NCBI GenBank assembly: GCA_965221625.1
Contig: OZ244903.1
Location: forward strand, 124,001 to 188,000
Length of the DNA stretch: 64,000 bases
DNA from: Bin127 sp965221625
GTDB taxonomy: Bacteria; Chloroflexota; Dehalococcoidia; Lucifugimonadales; Lucifugimonadaceae
Direction: 5' to 3'
This document shows, piece after piece, positions 1 to 8,080 of this stretch (position 1 is its first letter; the number at the start of each line of letters is the position of its first letter). The notes below the pieces were generated by a model that ran no database searches, was not told where the DNA came from, and saw nothing but the letters and a program-made list of their open reading frames with translations. The position numbers were made by a program, and so were the translations under genes.

Positions 1-1008
1 GAAATGGTTAGCCTCGGAGGCAGCATCCCGATCACAGCCGGCGGTTCAGTTTCTCGCATCTCGATGAGCCTGCGAGCCGTCAATCAGATGCGCAACATCC
101 TTAACTCCGAATACTTCGACGTGGTTCACGTTCACGAACCCCTCATGCCGTTGCTCGCCGCCACCGCTACCTGGTCTTCTCCGTGGCCTACGGTTGGCAC
201 GTTCCATGCGTTCAGTGAAGGTTTCCATCCTGGATACTTTTCCCTCAATCCCATCTTCAAGTCGATCGCAGCCCGTCTTGATGGCAAGGTCGCTGTCTCT
301 CCGGCGGCCAAAGAGTATGCCAATCGTTACTTCCCTTCCGATTACACCGTGATACCCAACGGGTTGGATCTCGATCGCTTCCAAGCACCACTACCCAGAC
401 CCGGCGAGTTTCGTAGCGATGCCATCAATCTTGTATTCGTCGGGAGGGTAGGAGAAAAGCGAAAGGGCCTCCGTTTCCTATTGGGCGCGTATAGCACCCT
501 CAAGTGGACGTTCGCCAACCTACGTTTGATCGTCGTCGGTGCCGGCGTCCCTGACCGTGATTCGTATCGCCTGATGGGTGAGCGCGGTATCGACGACGTA
601 ATCTTTGCCGGTCCAGTGACTGACCAGGAGCTACCTGCGTACTATCAACACGCCGACATCTTCTGCGCTCCCAACACCGGCAATGAGAGTTTCGGACTCG
701 TGCTCACCGAGGCGATGGCCTCAGGTGCACCGATAGTCGCAAGCCGCATCATCGGTTTCGAAGGTGTAGCCGATGACGAAGTCGACGCCTTGCTGGTCAA
801 CCCAGGCGATGAATATGCTATCGCCGCCGCTATCCGCAGGCTGATTGAAGATCCTGTATTGCGAGCAAAGCTTGCGCAGAACGGGCACGAAAAAGTCGCT
901 CGATTCGGTTGGCATCGCGTCGCCGACGACCTTATCCATTTCTTCGACGACGTCAGGAGCCGCGCTCGGGTCCAAGTCGTGTCAGGCCAGCGACAGAAAA
1001 GTGGCTGA
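1..1008 (+). CDS. Family 4 glycosyltransferase (PimA-like), 5' end cut by window edge
   Basis: GT-B glycosyltransferase that would transfer a sugar from a nucleotide-sugar donor to a lipid or glycan acceptor at the inner membrane face. The visible part has an acceptor-domain segment (VVHVHEPLMPLL) and a C-terminal donor Rossmann domain with the start strand VFVGRVGEKRKG. It also has the retaining-GT E-x7-E motif in NESFGLVLTEAM followed by SGAPIVAS. The first glycine-rich loop expected about 50 residues earlier is missing and the reading frame is open to base 1, so the gene begins outside the window. Its stop overlaps the start of the CDP-alcohol phosphatidyltransferase gene, which indicates coupled translation. 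The pairing resembles phosphatidylinositol mannoside synthesis, where PimA acts next to a PI-phosphate synthase. The exact substrate is inferred, not shown. Confidence 0.82.
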   Translation, partial: EMVSLGGSIPITAGGSVSRISMSLRAVNQMRNILNSEYFDVVHVHEPLMPLLAATATWSSPWPTVGTFHAFSEGFHPGYFSLNPIFKSIAARLDGKVAVSPAAKEYANRYFPSDYTVIPNGLDLDRFQAPLPRPGEFRSDAINLVFVGRVGEKRKGLRFLLGAYSTLKWTFANLRLIVVGAGVPDRDSYRLMGERGIDDVIFAGPVTDQELPAYYQHADIFCAPNTGNESFGLVLTEAMASGAPIVASRIIGFEGVADDEVDALLVNPGDEYAIAAAIRRLIEDPVLRAKLAQNGHEKVARFGWHRVADDLIHFFDDVRSRARVQVVSGQRQKSG

Positions 1009-1612
1009 ATCCGAAAGCGGTCTGCAACGGTTGCGTAAATCCGGACGCGCAGCTGTCGCCAAGTGGTTCGAACAACCCGTCTCTGGCGCACTCGTTGCGA
1101 TCGGCATCAATGCCAACGCGGTCACGCTGATCGGTTTCTTGCTCGCCGTCGTCGTCGCATGGTTCGCCGCCACCGGACAATTCCTTGTCGCCGGCATCAT
1201 CGGCATTCCCGCCGCGCTATTCGACATGATCGACGGTGCCGTCGCCCGTCGTACCGGCAAAGTCTCGGATCGCGGGGCACTTCTAGACTCGACTTTCGAC
1301 CGATTATCCGAAGCTGCCGTCTTGCTCGGTCTGCTTTATTTCTACTCGACCGAGAGCGACTTCGATCGCACCGCCATCATCCTAGCGTTTCTTGCGTTCG
1401 TCGGATCGATAATGGTGAGTTACATAAGAGCGCGTGCCGAAGGATTGGGCTACCAAGGCACGTCCGGTTTCCTCACCAGACCAGAGCGTGTGGTCATCAT
1501 GACCGTTGCACTTCTAGTAGGGCAGCCGATATGGGCACTTTGGATACTCGCCATCGGCACGCCATTGAGTGCCGCCTACCGCTTCTGGGCAGAGTGGCGG
1601 AATGCCAACTGA
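1001..1612 (+). CDS. CDP-alcohol phosphatidyltransferase family protein (PgsA/PIP-synthase-like)
   Basis: Integral membrane enzyme that transfers a phosphatidyl group from CDP-diacylglycerol to an alcohol such as inositol phosphate or glycerol phosphate. The family signature D-x2-D-G-x2-A-R-x8-G-x3-D-x3-D is intact (DMIDGAVARR, then GALLDSTFD), with several hydrophobic segments around it. The frame is open back to 845, but the GTG at 1001 is preferred. It sits across the stop of the preceding glycosyltransferase and gives a 203-residue protein, the usual size for this family. Translational coupling would explain the weak ribosome binding site. Next to a PimA-like enzyme, a phosphatidylinositol-phosphate-type product is plausible, but phosphatidylglycerophosphate cannot be excluded from the sequence. 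Confidence 0.82.
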   Translation: MAESESGLQRLRKSGRAAVAKWFEQPVSGALVAIGINANAVTLIGFLLAVVVAWFAATGQFLVAGIIGIPAALFDMIDGAVARRTGKVSDRGALLDSTFDRLSEAAVLLGLLYFYSTESDFDRTAIILAFLAFVGSIMVSYIRARAEGLGYQGTSGFLTRPERVVIMTVALLVGQPIWALWILAIGTPLSAAYRFWAEWRNAN

Positions 1613-1660
1613 ACATCAGTTCATGCGTCCAAAACCAAGACTGACTTCGTAACTCATCAC

Positions 1661-3151
1661 ATGTTCAATCGAATACTCAAACCATCCGCGTTCGTCTTAG
1701 TCGTCTCTATCGTCGGTTGGATCGTCATTGCGGCTCCGAGTAGCTTGGCATTCGCTCAAGAAGATCCGGTGCGTTTCGTCGACGTCGGCTTAACCAGTCA
1801 CTTCCCCGAAAAAATCGTCTTCAACGCCGACATCGAGACCGACATCGACATCGTCGACGTCAGAGTCCGATTCACGACCGGTCCCTTGACGACCAGTCAA
1901 TACGACTATCTTGATCTCGACAAGAATGGCGGATCGTTGATTCAGGGCGAACTAGAGTGGCGCGTCAACACCCAAACCAGATATCTGCCGCCCGGCACGA
2001 CCGTTGACTACCACTTCGAGGCACTCGACGCTGAGAACAACGAGTACCACTCAGAAACCTTTAGCGAGATCGTGCTTGATGCACGTTATGAGTGGGATGT
2101 CGTCTCTCGAGGTCCGATCCACGTCTACTACTACGGCCCGGTTCAGGTGAGAGCCGAACGCTTGGCTGACGCCGCAGAGGAGTCGATGTTGCTTATGGGG
2201 CCGATTACCGGCAGCGAAATCGAAACACCCATCGTCGTGACGCTCTACAACAACAACGCCGACATGCTCGGCGCGATCAGTGCCCGTAGCGCAACTATCA
2301 GTCGGGAACTAATCACCGAAGGACAAGCATTCTACGACCACAGCGTCGTCCTTGTCCTCTCCGGCAGTCGCGATATCGGCACGCTTACGCACGAACTGAC
2401 CCACATCTTGGTGGGCAGAGCCGCCGGGAATACCCAACTCGTGCCCCTTTGGTTGAACGAAGGACTTGCTGAGTACGGCAACCTCGACAAAGGACTTTCC
2501 TACGTCTACTATCTCGATTGGGCAGTCGATACCAATCGACTGATACCTTTCACGAGGCTACAGTCCTTCCCGGGCGAACCAAACATGGTAATCGTCTCAT
2601 ACGGTCAGAGTCGGAACTTCGTCGAATATCTCATCGAAACCTACGGTGCTGAAAAAGTCGCCGAAACGCTGGCCGAGATTGGTTCTGGACGCTCTGGCGA
2701 GATTGCGATACGGGGCATCTACGGCAAATCGATACAGGAACTCGACAACGAATGGCGCGAGGCTATCGGTGCTGACCCGTACGTTCCCGTTACGCCAACC
2801 CCGACAACCGAAGCTGAAGCCACCAAAGCACCGACGTTCGGGCTACTGACACTTACGCCGATTTCGGGCGGCATAACGGTGGGGGACACGACCTCAGAAC
2901 CATCGCCGACGCCCGAACCGGCCGTCGAACCGACGGCAACGCCTCAACCAGTCGTCCAGGTTGTCAACACGCAACAACCGCCCACGCCAGCGACTACGGA
3001 GTCAGAACCAGAGGAACCCGAGACTTCATCGGGGCTATGCAACTCACCAGGTCGATCGGGACAGCTTGAGGCGTCCGCAATCATCATCGCACTCACGCTC
3101 GCCGCATTTGCCGGGCGAAACGTCTTACGACGCCGTAACCACCCCGGCTAA
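1661..3151 (+). CDS. Secreted, membrane-anchored peptidase MA-like (gluzincin) metalloprotease
   Basis: The 496-residue protein begins with a signal peptide (two basic residues, a hydrophobic stretch, and A-F-A near residue 32). A beta-rich N-terminal region follows. A zinc-protease core then carries HELTH (HExxH) and, about 25 residues later, the downstream glutamate in LNEGLAEY, the arrangement of the peptidase MA-like family. After residue ~375 there is a long Pro/Thr/Glu-rich linker typical of wall-spanning stalks, and the protein ends with a hydrophobic helix and a basic tail (RNVLRRR). The topology is therefore an external protease domain tethered by its C terminus. Substrate unknown. 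It lies 48 bp after the phosphatidyltransferase gene and converges on the gamma-glutamyltransferase gene. Confidence 0.75.
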   Translation: MFNRILKPSAFVLVVSIVGWIVIAAPSSLAFAQEDPVRFVDVGLTSHFPEKIVFNADIETDIDIVDVRVRFTTGPLTTSQYDYLDLDKNGGSLIQGELEWRVNTQTRYLPPGTTVDYHFEALDAENNEYHSETFSEIVLDARYEWDVVSRGPIHVYYYGPVQVRAERLADAAEESMLLMGPITGSEIETPIVVTLYNNNADMLGAISARSATISRELITEGQAFYDHSVVLVLSGSRDIGTLTHELTHILVGRAAGNTQLVPLWLNEGLAEYGNLDKGLSYVYYLDWAVDTNRLIPFTRLQSFPGEPNMVIVSYGQSRNFVEYLIETYGAEKVAETLAEIGSGRSGEIAIRGIYGKSIQELDNEWREAIGADPYVPVTPTPTTEAEATKAPTFGLLTLTPISGGITVGDTTSEPSPTPEPAVEPTATPQPVVQVVNTQQPPTPATTESEPEEPETSSGLCNSPGRSGQLEASAIIIALTLAAFAGRNVLRRRNHPG

Positions 3152-3176
3152 GACTGAAACTTGGGCTTTAGGACTT

Positions 3177-4826
3177 CTACCAACCGAGAGCTAGACCGTC
3201 CTTGCGCGGCTCGGTACCCGCACAAAGTACCCCAGAGTCCGGATCGCGTGACACCACCTGTCCGCCGCCGAATCCCGTGCGTTCGTAGGACGTTTTGACG
3301 ACTACTTCATGCCCACGACTTCGGAGGCCCTCGACGACAGATTGATCGAGGTCATCTTCCACGCTGACGCTTTTGTCGCCAAGCACGTCGATGCTGAAAC
3401 GTAAAGCGTCTAGTGCCTTCTGTGAATCCATGCCAAAGTCGACCATGTTGGAAACTACCTGCAGGTGCCCCTGAGGTTGCTGGAAGCCTCCCATCACGCC
3501 GAACGACAGCCACATCTCATCGTTGCGGGTAGCCATCGCCGGGATTATCGTCTGATACGGACGTTTTCGACCAGTCAGATAGTTCGGGTGACTCGGGTCG
3601 AACGAGAAAAGCGAACCTCGATTCTGGAGAGCGATACCAGTGCCCGGCACAACCAATCCGGTGCCGAACCCGGCGAACAGACTGTTGATTAGCGAGCAGG
3701 CGTTGCCGTCGCCATCTACGGCGGTGCAGTAGATCGTGTCGCCGCCGCCCATAGGATCACCAAACGAAACGTTCGGATGCGCATTCATTGGGTCGATATT
3801 GCCTCGTCTTCGATCCGCATACTCCTTCGAGAGCAAAGGACCGATCGGAACTTCGGCTACACGCGGATCTGCGACGTACTGCAACGCGTCTGCGTAACCG
3901 AGCCGCATCGACTCGATCAGATGGTGATAGGCATCAACCGATTGGTTGCCCATTCCGCCAATCTCGAAACCCTCAGCGATGTTCAATGCCATCAACGCTG
4001 CGATGCCCTGACCGTTGGGCGGACATTCCCAAACTTCGACTCCGCGATAGTTCACGTGTATCGCCTCATCCCAATCAGAGTGGTGGGACTCGAGGTCGTC
4101 TTCAGTCAGCCAGCCACCTTCTTGCTGGACATATGTGGCGATTCGCTTGCCAATGTCTCCCTTGTAGAACGCTTCGCTCCCACCTTCCGCGATCGTCTGC
4201 ATTGAGTTCCCCAAGTTGGGCAGTTTCACGACATCGCCACACTTCGGGGCACGTCCATTAATCGGCAGCATCTCTTCGCCCGAAGGACGATGCCTCAACT
4301 TCGTCTCGCAACCTTGCCATCCGTTTGCGATAACCTCCGAAACCGGGTAACCATTCAACGCATAGTTGATCGCCGGTTGCAGAACCTCCGACAGCGTCAT
4401 TCGCCCATAGTTTTCGAGTGCCGTCTCCCATCCGTGAACCGTTCCCGGCACACTCACTGCGAACGCGCAACCGTCCAGTTCGTTAGGTATCGATTCGTAT
4501 CCGGCATTGATCACGTCTTGGGGGTTAGCCGCCGCGCCAGAACGCCCACTACCGTTGAGCGCAACTACACGACGTTCACTCTTGTCCCAAATGAGAGCGA
4601 ACATGTCCCCACCGATGCCCGTAGAGCCGGGCTCCACGACGTTGAGAGCGGCCGCCATGGCTACCGCCGCGTCGACGGCGTTCCCACCGTCAAGCAACAT
4701 GCGCAAGCCAGCTTGTGCGGCCAACGGTTGGCTCGTCGCCACCGCGCCGTTGCGCGCCATCACGGCAGATCGCCGTGATTGGAAATATGAACGCGAATAT
4801 GGGTCTGGGGACGACACTGAGATCAC
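3177..4826 (-). CDS. Gamma-glutamyltransferase family protein
   Basis: Ntn-hydrolase that cleaves gamma-glutamyl bonds, for example in glutathione or gamma-glutamyl peptides, after autoproteolysis into two subunits. The N-terminal family signature (RNGAVATSQPLAAQAG) and the GSTGIGGDMFAL segment are clear. The expected nucleophile and processing site is Thr364 in GGDTIYCTAVD, followed by GNACSL. Length is 549 residues, normal for the family. No signal peptide is visible, so the protein is probably cytoplasmic, unlike periplasmic Ggt of enterobacteria. The start is a GTG; the next candidate (Met23) would remove the conserved SRRSAVMARNG lead-in. It is the last gene of a minus-strand block with peptide-binding lipoproteins and DppBC-type permeases, suggesting processing of imported gamma-glutamyl compounds. 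Confidence 0.9.
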   Translation of the reverse strand: MISVSSPDPYSRSYFQSRRSAVMARNGAVATSQPLAAQAGLRMLLDGGNAVDAAVAMAAALNVVEPGSTGIGGDMFALIWDKSERRVVALNGSGRSGAAANPQDVINAGYESIPNELDGCAFAVSVPGTVHGWETALENYGRMTLSEVLQPAINYALNGYPVSEVIANGWQGCETKLRHRPSGEEMLPINGRAPKCGDVVKLPNLGNSMQTIAEGGSEAFYKGDIGKRIATYVQQEGGWLTEDDLESHHSDWDEAIHVNYRGVEVWECPPNGQGIAALMALNIAEGFEIGGMGNQSVDAYHHLIESMRLGYADALQYVADPRVAEVPIGPLLSKEYADRRRGNIDPMNAHPNVSFGDPMGGGDTIYCTAVDGDGNACSLINSLFAGFGTGLVVPGTGIALQNRGSLFSFDPSHPNYLTGRKRPYQTIIPAMATRNDEMWLSFGVMGGFQQPQGHLQVVSNMVDFGMDSQKALDALRFSIDVLGDKSVSVEDDLDQSVVEGLRSRGHEVVVKTSYERTGFGGGQVVSRDPDSGVLCAGTEPRKDGLALGW

Positions 4827-4915
4827 CTACCGATGCATGGTCGAAGCGGTTACGCCATAAATGTTAGCAACACGCAAGCGACGGCGTGGTGGGAATACTT
4901 GCAGGAGGCGCAGCG

Positions 4916-6019
4916 TCAACGAACCGCGTCGAGATCTCCTGGTTCCTGACCTCGACGATTCGCTAGGGTTCGTGTCATCAGATCATGTTTCGTGTCGTGA
5001 CCAAGGTGGAAGCGATTCAGTTCATCCACCATTTCGCTGAAAAACGAGATACCGGAGCCATCCGTCGTACTGGCGATGTGCGGCGTAAGGAAAACGTTCC
5101 ACAGCTCGCGTATCGGTGAATCCGTCGGAACCGGTTCCGGATCGAATACGTCGAGGCAGGCGTAGATGTCGTTCTTCCTCAACCGCTCAATCAACGCGTC
5201 CGACTGCACCACCTGTCCGCGCGACACGTTGACGAAGACGGCACCCGGACGTATCCAAGAGAGCTCCTCGGCACCTAGCATACCCTCCGTCGCCGGCGTA
5301 TGCGGCACCAAGCAAACGACCACGTCCGGCATACTCATCACGTTCTTCAGCGACGTCATGGTGAAATCCATCGCCGACGCTACCTCGCGCGGAAGATACG
5401 GGTCGTGAACCAGATTCTCGGTTCGGAACGGCACCAACAACTCGATTAACCTTCGGGCGATGTTGCCGCCACCGATCAAGCCGACGCTCCGACCAGTTAA
5501 GTCTCCCATCATCTGGAAGTCAGGTTCGTGTGTCCGTTGGTATCCGGTACCCCACTCAGTCTCTGTGATCATCCTTCGGAAGTGCGCACCGACCTTTTTC
5601 AAACCCATCATCATCATCGCAAGTGCCCACTCCGAAACCGGCAGACTCGAAGCGTGCGTCGTATCAACCGCCTTAACGCCTCGCTCCGCACAAGCCTCGA
5701 CGTCGATTCTTTGCGCAAAGCGATCGCCTTCGAGCTCACCGACCAACTTCAACGATGGCGCACGGTCCAAGATGTCCCCCGTCACGCGTGGTGCACCGTG
5801 GCAGACGACCATGGCGTCGAAACGTGAGGCGAATTCGACGAACTCATCGATGACCTCAGGAGTAGACTCTGGCGGCGAGTACCAGTCCGACATTTCATCG
5901 AACTCATGCCACTCGAACTCGGCGAATGTCTCAAGTCGCGCGACATCTTGCTCCTTGATGCCGCGTTCTCGATATGCTCGGTTACAGGCGAGACCGACCT
6001 TCAGCTTATTGTTCATCAT
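4916..6019 (-). CDS. D-isomer-specific 2-hydroxyacid dehydrogenase
   Basis: NAD(P)-dependent oxidoreductase interconverting a 2-keto acid and a D-2-hydroxy acid. The nucleotide-binding motif is visible as GLIGGGNIARRL. The family segment VNVSRGQVV carries the substrate-binding arginine, and the catalytic histidine lies in FLTPHIAST. The preferred start is one of two adjacent ATG codons (6019 or 6016), placed 5-8 nt after GGAGG; an upstream GTG at 6031 would overlap the ribosome binding site. The gene starts 12 nt after the DppC-type permease gene ends, so it is in the same operon. Substrate is not recognisable; the context suggests a keto or hydroxy acid produced from an imported peptide-like compound. 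Confidence 0.85.
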   Translation of the reverse strand: MMNNKLKVGLACNRAYRERGIKEQDVARLETFAEFEWHEFDEMSDWYSPPESTPEVIDEFVEFASRFDAMVVCHGAPRVTGDILDRAPSLKLVGELEGDRFAQRIDVEACAERGVKAVDTTHASSLPVSEWALAMMMMGLKKVGAHFRRMITETEWGTGYQRTHEPDFQMMGDLTGRSVGLIGGGNIARRLIELLVPFRTENLVHDPYLPREVASAMDFTMTSLKNVMSMPDVVVCLVPHTPATEGMLGAEELSWIRPGAVFVNVSRGQVVQSDALIERLRKNDIYACLDVFDPEPVPTDSPIRELWNVFLTPHIASTTDGSGISFFSEMVDELNRFHLGHDTKHDLMTRTLANRRGQEPGDLDAVR

Positions 6020-6030
6020 TGGAGCCTCCA

Positions 6031-7032
6031 CTAACGGGCACGCGGGTTCAGTATGTCATTGAGCGCGTCGCCCAAGATGTTCCAACAGAAGATCATCAGC
6101 CACACCACCGCAATCGGCGACAACAACTGCTCCGGATGGCTACGCAGCGTCTCCACCGCCGCGCTTCCGGTTCTCGCCGTTACGTCGCCAATCATCACGC
6201 CCAAACTCGGTCGGGGCGGTTGCACGCCGATACCGAAGAAACTGGCGATGACCTCGCCGAGAGCGATCGCTCCCATGCTGAAACTCACGCTCACGATCAA
6301 CGGCGTGATGACATTCGGCAGGATGTGCCGCAACAGAATCGTCGGCGTACCGATACCCATCGACCTTGCAGCATCGACATACGGGGCGTCTCGAATCGAG
6401 AGCGTCTGGCCACGAATAAGTCGCATCGAGCCGAACCACGACAGCGGCAGGAAAGCGAGACCGAGAACGATGAAGTCGATCGCACCGGACGATATGACGC
6501 CGCTGACCGGCGTGTTGTCCTCAATCCAGTAACCCAACTCTTTGATGCGTGGTCGTACAGTTGCCGCGATGATGAGAATCAACAGAATATCCGGGAAGAC
6601 TGAAACCACCTCGCCAACACGACCAATCAGGACGTCAACGTAGCCGCGGAAATAACCGGCCGTCATCCCGAACATTAGTCCCAAGAGGACACTCGCCGTT
6701 AGTACCGTGATGACCGTCAGTATCACGGTGGTTTGAATGCCCCAGACGACCCTCGAAAAGATGTCACGTCCCAAGCGGTCGGTTCCGAGCCAGTTCTCGG
6801 CGTCCGGTGCCGCCTGAGTCTTCGTGAGATTCGTTTCCGAGTAGTCGTGTGTCGCCACTATCGGTGCCAGCAATCCGGCGGTATAGAGCACCGCCAAGAT
6901 GCATACCGCCACGAACGCTAGCTTGCGCTTGCGAAGTTCCGTCCAAGCATGCCGAAAGAAACCATCCGACTCGCCGATACCCAACGACTCGACAGTGTCT
7001 TCGACCTGAGCGGTTGTTTGGGCTTCGTTCAT
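6031..7032 (-). CDS. ABC transporter permease, DppC/OppC type
   Basis: Second inner-membrane subunit of a peptide/nickel/opine-class ABC importer. The protein has a cytoplasmic N terminus, a first membrane helix (FVAVCILAVLYTAGLLAPI) and the DppC-type early motif NWLGTDRLGRDIFSR. The permease EAA-like loop is present as YVDAARSMGIGTPTILLRHILPN. Length of 333 residues is normal. It follows the DppB-type gene with a 1-nt gap, so the two are translated as a pair. No ATP-binding subunit is encoded in the window, so the transporter must recruit ATPases encoded elsewhere. Confidence 0.92.
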   Translation of the reverse strand: MNEAQTTAQVEDTVESLGIGESDGFFRHAWTELRKRKLAFVAVCILAVLYTAGLLAPIVATHDYSETNLTKTQAAPDAENWLGTDRLGRDIFSRVVWGIQTTVILTVITVLTASVLLGLMFGMTAGYFRGYVDVLIGRVGEVVSVFPDILLILIIAATVRPRIKELGYWIEDNTPVSGVISSGAIDFIVLGLAFLPLSWFGSMRLIRGQTLSIRDAPYVDAARSMGIGTPTILLRHILPNVITPLIVSVSFSMGAIALGEVIASFFGIGVQPPRPSLGVMIGDVTARTGSAAVETLRSHPEQLLSPIAVVWLMIFCWNILGDALNDILNPRAR

Positions 7033-7033
7033 C

Positions 7034-7966
7034 TCACGCTCGCAACCGTATTCGAGGATCGACGACCGAGTACATCACGTCGGCGGCGAGATTGCCGACT
7101 GCCAACATCGTCGCTCCCACCAGCGTCATTCCCATCAACACGGGGTAATCCCGCTGGAAGACCGCCTCGAGTGCCAATCTAGCGACGCCCGGGATGCCGT
7201 AGATCAACTCGACGATGAGAGAGCCTCCGAACATGCCGGCGAGCGAGAAGCCGAGGATCGTGATGATTGGTATCAACGCGTTGCGGGCGATGTGCCGACG
7301 GTTCACCGTCATGTGTCCCATACCCTTGCCGTGCGCCGTTCGCACGTACTCCTGACCCAACACGTCCAGCGTCGACGCCCGCATATAGCGCATGAAGGCA
7401 AACGAACCCGGCACTCCGAGAGTCAACGCGGGCAGTATCGCCTGTGTCGAAAGTATTCCCGACCATCCGGACGTCGGTATCCAATCCAACCACGAGGCGA
7501 AGACGAGAATCAAGAACGGCGCGGTGAAGTAGACCGGCAGCGAGTAGATGAGCAACATGAAAGTCGTCATCGAGGGGTCTTTCCACGTGCCCTGGCGCAT
7601 TGCAGCCCAGAATCCCAGTGGCAATCCCAGTCCCAAAGCGACAACGTACGAGACGATGTTCAACTCGAGGGATACGCGCAACTTCGGGCCGAGCAGTTCT
7701 GTTACGTCTCGTCCTCGGTATCGATAGCTCTCGCCGAGATCGCCACGTAGTGCGTCGCCGATGTACCGGGTATAACGAAGCAGGAACGGGTCGTTCAGTC
7801 CTAGCCGATCGCGGATGCGTGCGATGGCTTCAGGGTCAGCGCGTTGTCCGGCGATTAACTCCGCCGGATCACCCGGTGCGACCGAGCCCATCCAGAAGAT
7901 GAAAAGACCCGCGAAGAAGAGCAGGAACGGCGTCCACAGCAACCTTCGTGCGGAGTAGATGAGCAT
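7034..7966 (-). CDS. ABC transporter permease, DppB/OppB type
   Basis: First inner-membrane subunit of the peptide-class importer. The DppB family N terminus is present (an RRLLW start followed by a single helix and an APGDPAEL segment). The ABC permease loop reads EYVRTAHGKGMGHMTVNRRH. The C terminus has the usual DYPVLMG and a DPRIR end. Length is 310 residues. It lies downstream of two solute-binding lipoprotein genes, separated from them by a spacer that contains a perfect inverted repeat, and is immediately followed by the DppC partner. The substrate class is inferred to be peptides or related amide compounds. Confidence 0.92.
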   Translation of the reverse strand: MLIYSARRLLWTPFLLFFAGLFIFWMGSVAPGDPAELIAGQRADPEAIARIRDRLGLNDPFLLRYTRYIGDALRGDLGESYRYRGRDVTELLGPKLRVSLELNIVSYVVALGLGLPLGFWAAMRQGTWKDPSMTTFMLLIYSLPVYFTAPFLILVFASWLDWIPTSGWSGILSTQAILPALTLGVPGSFAFMRYMRASTLDVLGQEYVRTAHGKGMGHMTVNRRHIARNALIPIITILGFSLAGMFGGSLIVELIYGIPGVARLALEAVFQRDYPVLMGMTLVGATMLAVGNLAADVMYSVVDPRIRLRA

Positions 7967-8028
7967 CGCGCTTCAAATGCTAGCACCCAACGCGAATTCT
8001 CTCAATTCGCACGGCACCCTAAACCCTC

Positions 8029-8067
8029 GACGGACGGTCAAGCGAGCGATCTACCCAACCGTCCGTC
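8029..8067. repeat. Perfect 10-bp inverted repeat in the binding-protein/permease spacer
   Basis: The arms GACGGACGGT (8029-8038) and ACCGTCCGTC (8058-8067) are exact reverse complements separated by 19 nt. They lie 14 nt beyond the stop codon of the solute-binding protein gene and before the DppB start. On the transcript this forms a GC-rich stem without a following U-run. Such hairpins commonly stabilise binding-protein mRNA or attenuate permease expression; that role is inferred. A dimeric regulator site is an alternative. Confidence 0.6.
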
Positions 8068-8080
8068 AATCGCATCAGTC

